Shown: positions 9,767 through 21,690, numbered from the stretch's first letter. The stretch is 64,000 bases of DNA from Dryas octopetala (GCA_963921425.1 OY992834.1:9779271-9843270), one strand, 5' to 3'. Notes: generated from the letters alone by a model not told the origin. Program-made: numbers and translations.

Positions 9767-9775
9767 ATTTATAAT
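9767..9775 (-). promoter_or_regulatory. TATA box of SDR copy 1
   Basis: TATAAAT on the minus strand, about 60 bp upstream of the ATG at 9710, conserved in the same place in copies 2 and 3. It predicts a transcription start near 9740 and a 5' leader of about 30 bases. Confidence 0.6.
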
Positions 9776-10560
9776 GCAAATGGAAGTGTTTGAGTTGATA
9801 ATATTCAACATTTCAACTGATGTTAAATGACTTTTTTAATTTTTAAACAATTATAAGTAGAAGAAATTGAATTGGTTTCTTCCTCCTAGATTGACGGATC
9901 CTTCCAGTTGTCTAGAAGTAATAGAATTGCATATTATAGTAAACAAAACGAATGGTGGATGGTGAGCAGTGAGCCGGTGACGTAATTGCCCAAGTCATCT
10001 AATATATTTCGTGGGAGTCTATTTCGTGGTGCTAAGCTTGATTCAACCAACAAATACAAGTCCACGTCATCTCTCTAATTTCGTGGTGAAAAATCTAACT
10101 GTTGAAATAACCCCACGTCATCTCTCTAATTTCATTTCTTTATTTCCAAACTTTTGACTGAATAAGTAGAACCCCAGCCAAAAAAATAGAACCAAAGCAA
10201 ACCCATTCCTTGCCGCCAATCCCCTTCTACAAAATTTCACTTTCTTCTCTTTATCTACATTTTCTCACCAGCCAAACACAAAGCTTACATTCATGGTTTG
10301 CGTTTACTTATCTTCAAAACCATGTGCTATTCCTCTCAAAACATTGCGTGTACTTATCTTCCAAAAAACTTAATATTTTTTAAACTTTGTTAAAATATAC
10401 ATAGAGCTACATGTGGGTTAGGCCAAGGCCACCTCAGGCATGCATGTAGCTCCGCCCCTGTTTGTGTCTCTATGTCTCATCATACGTTATATCATGTAAT
10501 ATGAGATATTGATACGTAGAATATATATATATTCATGTTAAGAAATTTTTTTTTTCAAGA
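9776..10560. other. Upstream flank of SDR copy 1 and junction with array copy 2
   Basis: No gene seen. From 9776 to about 10352 the sequence closely matches 27888-28503, upstream of copy 3. Around 10385-10462 an imperfect inverted repeat (GAGCTACATG ... CATGTAGCTCCGCCCCTG) resembles a small hAT-type remnant. From about 10497 the sequence becomes the start of the next array unit. Confidence 0.5.
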
Positions 10561-10570
10561 AAGAGAGAGA

Positions 10571-10682
10571 GAGACTTACAGAGAAGCTATTGTTGGTGCT
10601 GGTAGTACTGTTGTTGAAGGCAATATTATTGCATCCTTACTCTTCATCACCAAGTCTTGGGAGGTGGTGGCGGTGCCCTTGT
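10571..10682 (-). pseudogene. Distal half of the unidentified exon (array copy 2), cut off by CACTA insertion
   Basis: Nearly identical to the 3' half of the exon at 5986-6269, including TSQDLVMKSKDAIILPSTTV and the GTAAGT donor. At 10682 the homology stops and a CACTA transposon begins. It resumes at 17426 on the other side of the element. Confidence 0.85.
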
Positions 10683-11858
10683 CACTACAACAATAACAAG
10701 CAAAGGCAAACAATTTTTTTTGGTAGGCATAGAGGCAACTGCCACTGTTGTTAGTTTGTATTGTCCCTTGCCACACTGCAGTCACCATATATCATGTTGG
10801 AGGTTGGTGTTGGAGTGGCAAGGGAGCTAAGGCCACCCACATGTAAGCATGGTGGAAGCTTCTGCCAAAACCTGCAGTGTCAGTCTGCCAGGTCTGGTTC
10901 TCACCAATGTTGCAGTTAGTGGGTTTCACTTGTTCACCATCTCTATTGGGGTTGCTAAATTGGTGGAGGATTGATATTATTAATTAATGTCATGCCATGA
11001 TTTCTTCTACTATCTTGTTAACAGTGGGTATGAATGCTCACTAATTCCAACCATTGCTAGCTGCACTCCCACCTTATTGGTATTAGTTTCTGATTTGGTT
11101 TCAGAAATTAAATATCCTCCACCATGCAATAACTTTGGTGACTATTTAAGTGAGATTGAGAATGCATTTTCCCACCAAAACGATTGCTGCAGTGGGATTG
11201 AATGTACTGCAGTGTCCAATTAATCTTTCATTTGCAACAATCCGAATATGCATTTTTCAGTTCCCCTATGCTCTTATAATACTAAGGATGCTTGCAATGG
11301 TTGTTACACCATATTGTTCATAAAATGTGGAAAGCCTACACTAATATTGGAGCAAGCATGCTTAACTTTCAGTCCAGCAATCCCATTCATAGGAGGGGTA
11401 TGTAGCAGAACCTCAATGCCATATCAGAAAAATAAAAAACCAAATGGAAAGACAACTCAAGTTACACAGCTGAACCCACACAGCCTTTCTTCATTGATGC
11501 AAATACGACTTGCTATATACATTCAAATTGCATGTTTAATTCAAGTAGCGGTTCAAGTGCATAGTTACAACCATTCTAATATCATTTCCCCATACTTTTC
11601 ACAATTTCTAAAACAAAATGAAACTTAGATACCAAAAACAACAAAAGCATAATCACTAGCTGCACAACACTTAGTCATATAATCCCAACAGAATATCCAC
11701 ACTTCCAAACTTGGTGATATATATCATAGTCTAAACCATAATATAAACCACCAAGTTTATAGTTCTATCACAAAAGCTGTTCAAAATACCAGCAGTATAT
11801 TACTCAAAACAACAAAAAGTATTTTTACTGGCAGCCATGATTTCTTTTGCTATGTCGA

Positions 11859-12794
11859 TCAGTTGTGTTGTGACCTCCCAACCCCGCTTCTTGAAGTGCC
11901 TGCATCTCCCGCAGCACCATTCTCTGCTCCCATGTCATTTCTAGCATGATGTTGCTCCAACTGTTGGGGACCAGCCATTCCTGCTGTAGAAAATGGCGTA
12001 ATCACACCTGGCATATGTGGAAGGTGGAAGGAATTTGTGCCAGTCTGAACTGGGGGCAGTGGGGGTGCCAAGTATGGAGTGTTGCCGGTGCTTGTGCCAA
12101 TGCTGCCCCTTAAGTAGCTGTCTAAAGCTGTGGTAAGCCTCCCATTCAAGTTGAAATCCATGTGGGACTGCTGCCTTTGAATGTTCAATATCTCTTGAGT
12201 GTTTACCATTGCAATCCTCTCCAATTCAACCCGATACTGCTCCATCACATTGCGGTTGTGTTCCATCTCAAGCTTTTGAAGCTCTACTTGCCTGGTTGCC
12301 TCAGCCACCAGCAATTGATTAGCCAACCTCAGTTGTTGAAGTTCTGCCCGAACCCCACGATGCTGAATCACCAGCCCAGGTATATCTGCAGGTGTTACCC
12401 CAATTTCATAACCCTTTACTCGTCCACATCTCTCAGGTCCTACTACATCTGAAAATATCTTATTGCAGACAGCAGTAGTGATAGGTGGGTTTTCTGGCAT
12501 CTCCTCATACTCTTCCACAAGCCTATCCATCTCATCCTGTCAATCCAATGAGGAGTTGTTAAAACATGTACATGTTTATGTCAACCAATAGAAAAATCCT
12601 ACCTACCTAATACTATTTTATTCTCTAATGAAGTAACATTAATGTGGCTGCATTCTTGGTGAGCGTAGTTAGTGCATCACCAAACTTACCATGATTTCCC
12701 GAAAAGCCTCGTCAATAGGGTTGCCATTTGTTCTGTGGTGAGTTAATTTGAATAGCTCAATTCGGTTTGGTTCCTGACCATCGTGATCCTGAGC
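11859..12794 (-). CDS. Plant En/Spm-type Transposase_24 domain protein (partial model)
   Basis: complement(join(11859..12536,12690..12794)), with GT..AG splice sites (ATCATG|GTAAG and ACAG|GATGAG). The upstream exon reads RIELFKLTHHRTNGNPIDEA. The downstream exon starts DEMDRLVEEYEE and continues with FSDVVGPERCGRVKGYEIGV, the signature of the Ptta/En/Spm plant transposase family (Pfam Transposase_24). A Gln/Glu/Leu-rich coiled coil follows (about 60 residues) and then a Gly/Pro/Ser-rich tail ending GVGRSQHN. In CACTA elements such proteins are accessory, TnpA-like DNA-binding factors rather than the DDE catalytic subunit. The 5' end of the gene is not resolved: the first exon listed begins at an acceptor (TTACAG|GCTCAG), so further exons must lie at higher coordinates inside the element. 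No internal stop or frameshift is seen in the two exons. Confidence 0.8.
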
Positions 12795-13139
12795 CTGTAA
12801 AGAAAAACTCACTCTTTAAATAATAAAACCATATGGCTTTAAAAATGCATTGCTTACTTCAGATAGCATATAAGGTCACAAAGTATTGGGAGTCTATTTA
12901 CTTACGTATTCATCCCTCACTTGCGCGTGTGACTTCGTTCCATATAGTGTGTCCCATTAGAAGCTTCCCTCTGTTAACTGTGTTAATTGCACAGCGTTTC
13001 TATTCCATACACATCATTAGAAGCTTAATAAATAAAAGCACATTATCATGGGTGTCTTTCTATGACTATCCATATTCTAAACTCTAGATCACTGCCAAAT
13101 AGGATTTCTTTTATGAAAAAAATTGATGTAGGACAAGAA

Positions 13140-13430
13140 AATGTTTTGAAGAATGAAGACCGGACCGCCCATTCAGGTCCGGTTCTCCAGAACCTCCTCT
13201 AGTGAAAATATAGCTCAAGTATAATTTTCCCGACTAGAGGTCCAGACTTCCGAGACGAGGTCCGGACCTCCCTGCATGAAATCTCCATTCCAAGTTGCGT
13301 GGTCTCTGGAGATCCGGTTCTCACAAGCAACGACCGGACCTCCCTGCGTGCAAATTCCATTTCACTGCTGCTACCTTCTCTGGAGATCCGGTCCTCCAGT
13401 GTAGAGTCCGGACCTTCTCCCCTCATAATT
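13140..13430. repeat. Cluster of GGTCCGGACCTCC-like palindromic words
   Basis: About nine variants of GGTCCGGACCTCC / GGACCGGACCTCC in both orientations within 300 bp, inside the CACTA element. A related cluster lies at 16400-16490. The core TCCGGA is palindromic. They may be binding sites or part of a nested element. Confidence 0.6.
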
Positions 13431-14046
13431 TTGGCTTTCTGTTTTTTTTCTTTTCCTTTCTTCAGCCAAATATGCCTACCTTGGTGATCTGAAGCTTTTT
13501 CTCCTTATATATAAATTTGTTAAGTGAATGCTCATATATTGTTCTGCCACATGCCATTTGTTTTTAACAAATTATCACTGAACAAGTTTGGTAAAATTTT
13601 TCCTTTTCACACTTGCATAATAAATGCTTATTAAAATTTTAAATCTCCCAGTAGCCTCAAATAAGAACACACAGAGGCATTCACACTTTTTGTTAGTTTT
13701 ATTTGGTCAATTTCTAAGTCATATCATCTGGGTGAACTTCCATGTGTATCCTAACAGCATGAACTGTGATAATGTATGGTGGAACATGTAAAAGTGTTTT
13801 TACCAACTCTTTGAACCGAATACTTCCAGTAGTGATGCTAAGGATAAAATTTTGTTTTTAACTATATAAATAACAGCATATCCTAAGTTCCATTACCATT
13901 GAACAGTCTTAGGTCATACTCTGTCCATTAAGGTTGAAAGCTACAACACAAATAACCTCTACAAGGTCTAAACAGTTTGATATTTATTGCAAATGACAAA
14001 AACAGTAGTTTGTGTTACACCTATATGCATGACTATGGGTGTGTGT

Positions 14047-14385
14047 TCAACTGAAAAGATCGCAACAAGGCTTAACTATGGAAAGCCTAAAGTCAAGGAT
14101 TGCCATAAGTGCAGGGAATATGTCATACCTTACAGTGTAAAGCTTCAGAATCATCTGTAGAGCAGTAGATGCAGATGATATTCTCTTCAAAAGTCTCTTG
14201 AATGTAGCAGTAGGTCTACCTGCTTCACTGCAGCCTTGTAAATGCTCTTGAAAATATCTTAAACACTTTATGAAGGATTTCCTTACTGTATATAGTATCC
14301 CTTGAAGCCTGTCAGCAGCCACAAGTAGTTGACACCTTATCAAGTCAGTCATGGGTAACTGTGATTCCAACCTACTAGGCGCCAT
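14047..14385 (-). other. Unrecognised 112-codon open frame inside the CACTA element
   Basis: A minus-strand frame starting MAPSRLESQLPMTDLIRCQL, Leu/Ile/Arg-rich, with a helical, alpha-solenoid-like composition and no family I recognise. It lies on the same strand as, and 1.2 kb upstream of, the Transposase_24 exons, so it may be an upstream exon of an element gene or captured host sequence. Coding status is uncertain. Confidence 0.3.
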
Positions 14386-16389
14386 TAGAAGGAGGGAAAA
14401 TATTGAGCATGGGCGGGAGATGGGTTTTTAAGTTTGTCTCACTGACTGGACTTGCTTTATTGCAGGCTTTAAAGACTCCATAGTTTGATTTCGATTTTAT
14501 GATAAAAAATGGAATAACTTGTTACTGTTTTGTACAATTTGGGTTGGTTATAGTACAAGCCCAAGTACATAGTTGGAAAAGGTTGAAAATTATTATTTAT
14601 TTTATATTGCCCCACCTTTTTAAGGGGAATAGGAAATTGGTCAAGTTGTTATTGTACCATGGGCGTAAAAGGGGTTTCCCACTTGTCAGTTTCCAGATTT
14701 TAATTACAATTGCTAACTTTTATATGTTTATAAGTGGTTAACATAATTTGGTCAAAGAATGTTATATCATTTTAATATGTCTTTGGTGTCTAGTGTTAAA
14801 TTAATTGTAAGGGTGTTTGACTGTTTATCTTAGATAATTACCCAAATCAAACACTTATTTTTGCCACCATGAACTCATTCACATATGTGCCTCAAATTTG
14901 TAGTTTCCTGAAGGTTGGATATAATTGAGGTGGACTTCATGAAATTAGATAGTGGGAGAAGATAACAAAATGCAGGGGAAATCTTTCAAGTCCACTTATA
15001 CATTAAGTCAAATGGGAAGTATTGGATAGGCCCTTTGCACTATGAAATGACTTAATATTCAATGCTTTGAATATCAGTCAGTCAGATTGAGAGCATCTCC
15101 AACTTTACTGCCCCCATCAATGATCAATATTGTTTGCAACTTTACTGTCCCAATACATTCATAATGATCAATAGTGTTTCCAAAATTGCCCAATATAAGC
15201 CAACAAATTTTTCACACCCCAACCATTTACACTTTATGTCCTTGTATGAGTTACAGACAACCATTGTGGCAGTGCTAAACCTCACACCACATATATAAAC
15301 ATTCCGGTCTTGAGCATCTCCAATAAGCATATAACTACAAAAAGTAAGCATACTTGCATATCACTTCTAACATAACTGCTAGTCTATTGATCTGCCTTGC
15401 ATTCCCAATTTGCATTGATCCCCTATATGCTAGTGTAATCCAATCTAAGTGACATTGAAAATTGACAGACACTTGAACATGTGAGAAAATGCTTTTCCTT
15501 CTTATACATGTATTTAACATACATGTATCCTGGGGGGGGGGGGGGGAGATTATTTGAGATACTTATCAGAATAAAACTGTATTAATTGCAATCCTCAGTT
15601 TGAAATTAATGTGCAATCTTATCTAGGAAAATCCCTCAGCGATTAGAACATATACAAAAACAAGGATCATGGCTTGATAATATACTGCCAGACACCATTT
15701 CAATGTCAGTATAGGAGTGTAATCAGTGATGTTGATAAAAAAATATTGAAATTGATTCAATCAAATTATTCACTACAAAAACAGAGAACTAATGAAAATA
15801 CTTGCATATATGTCAAATCATGCATGATCATTATACTACCAACATTTGAACATGAATGCATTACATTTAAATATGCAGGGCTGACACCTAATAAGAGTGG
15901 CTTAGCTCTCTTCAACTGCATCACTGTCTACTATATAGATTATCCATGACATTCAACTATTATTGTTTGGAGTGGTAAAAGTTGGTTAGTCTATGATTTA
16001 TGAGTTGCTGGTACATTTGAGTTTAATCAACCATTGTCCCAGTATTTTTGTTAGTAAAAAGGGAAGGATCAGTAAAAGACCACTGCAATGAAGAAATCCA
16101 ATTTACTCCTACAAAATAAACACCAACACCAACCTGATCACAGAACCAAGCAAGAAAAGAGTATAGAAAAATGGAGAGAAAAGAAAAGGAATCAATTTAG
16201 AATAAACTGAGCTATATTGCTTCAATGAGTGAATGAGTACACGAACCAAGAATCATAAGCTATATATTGACTGCTAATAACTAAATCTCAAACAAAACAA
16301 GCCACATGGCACACACCTATAGTCTATAGACTAACTAGAAGAACTAATAACCACAATCACTGAAAATACAGACACGCGTACAATTCAAC

Positions 16390-16500
16390 ACAGCCATGAA
16401 TCAGAGGACCGGACTTCCACCTCCAGGACGCACACAAAAATCTAAGGCCCGGACCTCCACATTGAGGTCCGGTCCTCCAAAACCTCCAGCAATCAGCAAA
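16390..16500. repeat. Second cluster of GGTCCGG-type words
   Basis: Four inverted or direct copies of GAGGTCCGGTCCTCC-like words lie about 0.95 kb from the right end of the CACTA element, mirroring the 13.1-13.4 kb cluster. Confidence 0.55.
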
Positions 16501-17425
16501 TTTGAAATCATTATCCTCAACACAACAAAGACATTCAAACCATGTATGATCTACTGCAAGCTTAACACAAAAGATAGTTATGCCAACACAAAGTCTTAAT
16601 ATAACCACAAAGCATAAGCTTGTAATCAGGAGAGCAACAAGTGAAATTGTATAATTACTGATTACCATATTTTTCAAATATCGCTTACCTGATTGTTGGA
16701 AGCTTCAGAACTTCCACAGTCGGACCAACTCAGAACTAACTTATACGGAACACAACCGACCCAACGCTACATTGTGTAGCAGGTGCTTCCTCATTCACGC
16801 ACAGCCGAAGCACAAAGAAGAACCAGAATTTCTGAAAAAACCCAGGTCTAGGTGCCATATCCATCTCATCACTCTAACAATAGAAGCAAAAAAACCCATG
16901 AATTTCCCCCACCTATGCGCAACATCAGTGGAAGGATAGAACCCCAGTTATTTGGCAATAACCAACCCAATCGGAACCCACTTTCCGATGGTGACTGGAG
17001 GAGGAGCAACCCCTTAATTTGGGGATTTGAACCGATCGGCACTTTATGGCGTGACCAATGACATCCACGGATGCTGGATCCCATTTGACTTAGGGGTGGG
17101 AAGAAAGAGATGCTGCCACAAGGGAACCCCAGTAAAGGTTTAGCAACTAGGAGCAACTAGACAAAACAATGAATTCCTTTTTTAACTCCCTGCTTTAGTC
17201 CCTAAATTAGTTGACCCCCTTTTTTTACTTTAAATTACTGGGGTGCCACTGATTAATCAACTAATCAAGCACATTAGTTGGTTCTTAATTCACTGTTTAT
17301 GTCTGACATAATAATGTGATCACTAATGTTAATTATTAGTGAACAACCACATTAGCAATTGGCACCCCCCCCCCCCCAACTTTAGTGGAAATCATTGGAG
17401 GCCTTTGGCCAAAATTGTTGTAGTG

Positions 17426-17617
17426 TGTTGACGACGTGGTTATTGTTGTCGTTGATCATCATCTTGACATCTTGGCGTCGTTTATGATGAGTTTATTTTT
17501 CTCTTGGTTGTGTTCTTGGACAGAAACGGCACAACAAGCATCTGCCAAAAGATCAAGACCACAAAAGCCATCACCATATTTCTTGCTCTTCAACCACATC
17601 ATCTTCTCTTCTACCAT
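17426..17617 (-). pseudogene. Proximal half of the unidentified exon (array copy 2), frameshifted
   Basis: Opens with ATG at 17617 and reads MVEEKMMWLKSKKYGDGFCG..., closely matching the copy-1 exon. A small insertion (relative to copy 1) after 'NDAK' shifts the frame to an early stop. The CACTA element then begins beyond 17426. The exon is thus broken twice in this copy. Confidence 0.85.
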
Positions 17618-17858
17618 ATTGTTCCTTATTGCTCATATCTAGCTTCTACACCAACAGACTGAAGTGTAAGTGATGAAAATAACAGACAAGGGTTAATTGT
17701 TGTTATTATATAGTAATTACAAGTTACAAAGTATTCCTTCTCCGATCAGAAAAATAGGGAAGTTTGGGCTTCAAGCTAATGTAAGCCCTTGATCGATAGA
17801 TCAACAATATTATTATTTGGAACATTAATTGAAGTAAGAAAAAACTAAAACGGGTTGC

Positions 17859-17890
<32 letters not shown>

Positions 17891-18513
17891 TATACATATA
17901 TTCAGTGCAACGTTACTAGTAGTGTATTAATTTCCTTGTCCCATTAGAAAAAGGAATTGAGGTTAATTAATTTGGGGTTCGACCCAATTAATCTCAGCCA
18001 TTGGATGGAGCAACAAAGTTTTAGTTTTCAATCCCAGGGTTAAGAATGATATAATATCAGAAGAATATCTCTCTAACCAAAAAACAATCAGGTGGATATC
18101 ACGAAGGAAAGCATAATTAGAGACTACATGAACCAAATATTCTTGTGTAGCTTTAGTCTTTCTCGGGCTTAGGCCCCCCTCTTACCGAAAAAATAAAGTA
18201 TAATCAGAGAAATATAGTCAGTAACACAGAAAAAGGAAACTTGGGTCTTCTACAAGTAATGTGTAAACTTGGGTCTTCTTGAATCATTGATATTATTAAT
18301 TCAGAAAGGAATTTGAGCATAATAAGTACTGTATTTTCCAAGGCATATAGACTATAGTATGTATGTTACAAACACACTTATTGCATCACTGATTGAGTAC
18401 TGACATTTTAACAATAACTAGTGGAACCAATCCCAACATACTTTGTTACATTCAAAATTCAAGATGCTCCCCAAATAATGACATGCATATTTGCAGAAAT
18501 GGATCATCTTCAA
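17618..18513. other. Spacer downstream of SDR copy 2
   Basis: Homologous to 6270-7153. A TA microsatellite (about 17868-17895) has expanded relative to copy 1. No gene seen. Confidence 0.6.
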
Positions 18514-20420
18514 TCAAAAATCTGCAACTTCAGATCGAAAAAAGAAGAGGCCGGAAGGGCCATCATTGGGCAGCAATGCCAACTTCACAAGACTTGCAGC
18601 ACCTTCTTCAACAGGCAAGGAGCCAGCGTTGAGGTTTATATCTGTTTTGACAAAGCCGGGGCAGACAGAATTGATGCGAAAGTTGGGGTACTTCTTGGCT
18701 AGAACCCTTGTGCATGCAGTCATTGCTGCTTTTGAGACTGTATAGGCAGCCATATAAGAAGGCCAGCCCTTCCTCTCAAGTGAACCTTCCTTGAAGTCTT
18801 TTAGAAACTCTGTCAATACGTCATCTACTTTCTCTTCTGTTAGGTTTTCAGCATCACTAAAAACTCCTTTAGCCCAATCACTTGGTATGTTCTTCAACTT
18901 CCCCATGGAGGACGAAACGTTAACAATTCTTGGTGAATCCGATAACTGGAGGAGTGGAATAAGTGCTTCAGCTGTTCTTTTGGCACCATAACAATTTATT
19001 TGCAAGCATTCTTCTGCTAACTCATAGGTTTGAGTCAGTAGTTTATTCCAATCAATTTTTGCTCCTTCCTGCACCTGTAAGAAGAAACTTAGCATGGTTG
19101 CTAATTCCCACTACTTATGATCCCAACCCAAACAAGATTAAAGTTTGACATGCACATCAAGTTGAACATATTCTTCAGATAAAGAAAAAAAAGGCTTATA
19201 TTCAGAATTTATTTTAGAATAAAGCTTTCAAAATCTGTGGCCTGAATGCATAAAGATTATCAGGCAAGAAAAGTAAACCCATAAGATAAGCAGCTTATTG
19301 AACAGCTCCTCCATCAACTTAAATCAGCTATGGAAAGCATCATATTTATGTACACAAGACTATTAACCCAAATATGTCTTTGGCCAAACCACAGATCAAA
19401 TTAAATTTTCAAATTACCACATTGAAGCTTTTAGTTTTTGATAGCTATTGAATATTGATAAGAATTATGTAAATATGCTGAGAAAATAACAACATGAAGT
19501 CTAACCAGAAAAAAACAGTAACATATACAGACACCAATCATTCAGAAGCTCCACTTCTTCAATGGTGCAACACCTTCAGTGTGCAATGAAACAACAAATA
19601 AAATAAAAAAAACAAAACAAAACAAAACAGAACAAAAATGTGAAAGACTTACAGCAGAAGAATTTTGGGAGGCTTTAAAGGCATCAACATCTATTATCGC
19701 TCCACCAATCCCTGCATTGTTCACCTGTGCAGAGCAGCAGAGTCCAACTATGTCATATATGTTTTATTTTAGCAAAAAAGAAAAAAAATTAGAAAATGAA
19801 AATAATTATTTCACAAGTTGGTTCATAAAAACATTTGAGGTTAAAATGATCAAAGATCTTAGAAGTTAGAATTAAACAAAATGAAAAAAGTTGTTTTTTG
19901 TGAAACTACTACTCTCCTTTAGTCCAACTATCAGCTGGCTGGTTTCATACTTTAGCTTTTTACTCATATTTCATTCTCTTCTTCAACAACTAGATGGGAT
20001 TGATGAGTTAAATTCAAAAGACAAACTTTTCAAGAGATGAGCTTTGATCATACCAAGATATCAAGTTTCCCAAACTGGGTTTTGATGAAGTCAGCCAGAG
20101 AAGCAATACTAGCAGGGTCAGCCACATCGAGTTGATGAAAAACCACTTGACCTTGGAAGCCAGAGTCTCTGAGTTTCTCAAGAGCTTCAAGACCCCTCTT
20201 CTCATCTCTAGCAGTTAAGACCACAGTGATTCCATTGGAGGCCAACTGCCTCACAGTCTCCAATCCTATCCCTTTGTTTGACCCAGTAACAACTGCGTAC
20301 CTGGAACAACAAAAACAGAACATTCAGAACAAAAACAACAATGAAAGAAAGAAAGACATGCAAAGTATAAAGGACTAAGTAGTATTAGTGCTACTACTAC
20401 CTCTTTGTTGCTTCTGCCAT
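18514..20420 (-). CDS. Short-chain dehydrogenase/reductase, array copy 2
   Basis: complement(join(18514..19074,19653..19724,20054..20300,20401..20420)); 299 codons. Same exon phases and lengths as copy 1 (20, 247, 72 and 561 bases). All SDR motifs are present: [25 protein letters not shown]. Differences from the other copies lie in the substrate-facing middle: exon 3 reads [18 protein letters not shown], and exon 4 has KLLTQTYEL and QINCYGAK where copies 1 and 3 have KIMNETYEL and QINYYGAK. Exons 1 and 2 encode the same protein in all three copies. This is the shortest copy because intron 3 lacks both MITEs and is therefore closest to the ancestral structure. It is probably a functional NADPH-dependent carbonyl reductase; if the array has diversified, this copy is the most diverged at substrate-loop positions. 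Confidence 0.92.
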
Positions 20421-20476
20421 TGATGCTTAGATGTGGGAGGTGTGTGAGAATTGAGAAAACAGTACTTTGAGCCTTG

Positions 20477-20485
20477 ATTTATAAT
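20477..20485 (-). promoter_or_regulatory. TATA box of SDR copy 2
   Basis: The same TATAAAT element and spacing as in copy 1, about 60 bp upstream of the ATG at 20420. Confidence 0.6.
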
Positions 20486-20744
20486 GCAAATGGAAGTGTT
20501 TTGAGTTGATAATATTCAACTGACGTTAAGTGACTTTTTTAATTTTTAAAATCAATTTTAAGTAGAAGAAATTGTGGATTGGTTTCTTCCTCCTAGATTG
20601 ACGGATCCTTCCAGTTGTCTAGAAGTAATAGAATTGCATATTATAGTAAACAAAACGAATGGTGGATGACTAGATGGTGAGCCAGTGACGCAATTGCTCA
20701 AGTCATCTAATATATTTTGCAGTGCTAAGCTGTCTTTACAATTA

Positions 20745-20895
20745 GGTGGGTCTCACAACTCACAATTAGGTGGGTCTCACAACACATGGAGCATGTCTAA
20801 TGGTATCTCTCATAATGAGGTGGGTCCCACAACACATGAGCCCACTTTATTATGAAAGATGCCTCATTGGAGCACGTCTTATGAAAGACTTTCTT
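20745..20895. repeat. Partial copy of the GGTGGGTC foldback repeat
   Basis: Contains AGGTGGGTCTCACAAC twice, GGAGCATGTCTAATGG, and the opposing arm GAGCCCACTTTATTATGA...TTGGAGCACGTCTTATG. It is related to the better-preserved foldback at 37561-37776. Confidence 0.6.
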
Positions 20896-21043
20896 TGTTA
20901 AACTCTTTTTTTTTTCTTTTTGCACACCCTTAAAATTTAATTTGTGAATTTACTTAATTATCACAGAAAAAAAAAAAAAACTTTAAAGACAACGTTACAC
21001 ACCCTGTTAACTCAGACAAAAAAATAAAAATAAAAACACACCC

Positions 21044-21690
21044 CCTTCACTCATTGGCACTCACATTAGTGCTTGACTTGGAATTTCTATTCTCGCCAAA
21101 ACCAGAATTTATATTTTCATTGGAATGAGACCCATTATTCGAATACTCATTTCTCCTCTCTATCCAAACCCTCCTCTTACCCTCAGCACCCCTGGAATCA
21201 TGAGAAGTCACTGGCCTAGCCTCATAAACCAAAGCAGGTATACCTTAGATATTGCAAGCTCTACCAAAAGCCTTAATGGCCCAACAGGCAACAGAACTGC
21301 AGCAACATCATACAATGCCATGCCAACCAATAACACCCAAGTGGTCCATTCAGGCAATTGTGTAAACCAATAAGCAACCGGCATTCTAATAACAACCAAA
21401 TATCCTTGTGTCACAAAAATTGACATTTTTTACATGAACACAGCCAAGACACCAACAACAGCAAAATTAAACAAAACCAAGAGAAATGTTATACAATCAA
21501 TGGGAACACTAAAATCCTGAATCAGAAACAGGGCAATTTCACCACCCATAAAGCCCAAAACAGTAAAAGCAGAAAAACCCATGTACGCTTTCAAGAACTT
21601 AGTGCATCTAAGATAGAAAAGGACGACCAAAACGAATGTGACAACAGTGACAACAGCTACAAACACAAGGGAGTTTAAAATAGAGAGGAG
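21044..21690 (-). pseudogene. Intronless presenilin fragment, broken
   Basis: The minus strand reads LNSLVF, then VTVVTFVLVVLFYLRCTKFL, the conserved FSAFTVLGFMGGEIALFLI, FNFAVVGVLAVFM, an in-frame TAA (near 21430), SIFVTQGYLVVI, WFTQLPEWTTWVLLV, and ALYDVAAVLLPVGPLRLLVE. A deletion of about 8 bp then shifts the frame before ALVYEARPVT and a Ser/Asn-rich loop. This is unmistakably plant presenilin, the catalytic subunit of gamma-secretase-like intramembrane proteases, with the first catalytic Asp in the YD motif. The N-terminal region and the C-terminal half with the GxGD and PAL motifs are missing. One nonsense codon and one frameshift make it non-functional. It lies inside the foreign block upstream of SDR copy 2, so it was probably carried there by an element or inserted as a fragment. 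Confidence 0.9.

Larger units (their letters stand above)
10683..17425. mobile_element. CACTA (En/Spm-type) transposon, 6743 bp
   Basis: The ends are CACTACAACAAT (10683) and its exact complement ATTGTTGTAGTG (17414-17425). The 3-bp target duplication TGT flanks it (10680-10682 and 17426-17428). The uninterrupted target, with a single TGT, survives in array copy 1 near 6090-6100. It contains a two-exon gene with the plant En/Spm Transposase_24 domain but no recognisable TnpD-type transposase, so it is probably non-autonomous. Other contents are clustered GGTCCGG repeats, two long G or C homopolymers (15532-15547 and 17367-17379) and several short open frames without recognised domains. Confidence 0.93.

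Noticed and set aside
15532..15547. A run of about 16 G (and a C run at 17367) as possible quadruplex or regulatory sites
   Set aside because: Single homopolymers inside a transposon are more easily explained by slippage or assembly noise; nothing else supports a function.
10497..17617. The broken exon halves read as two separate small genes
   Set aside because: Comparison with array copy 1 shows they are one exon interrupted by the CACTA element.
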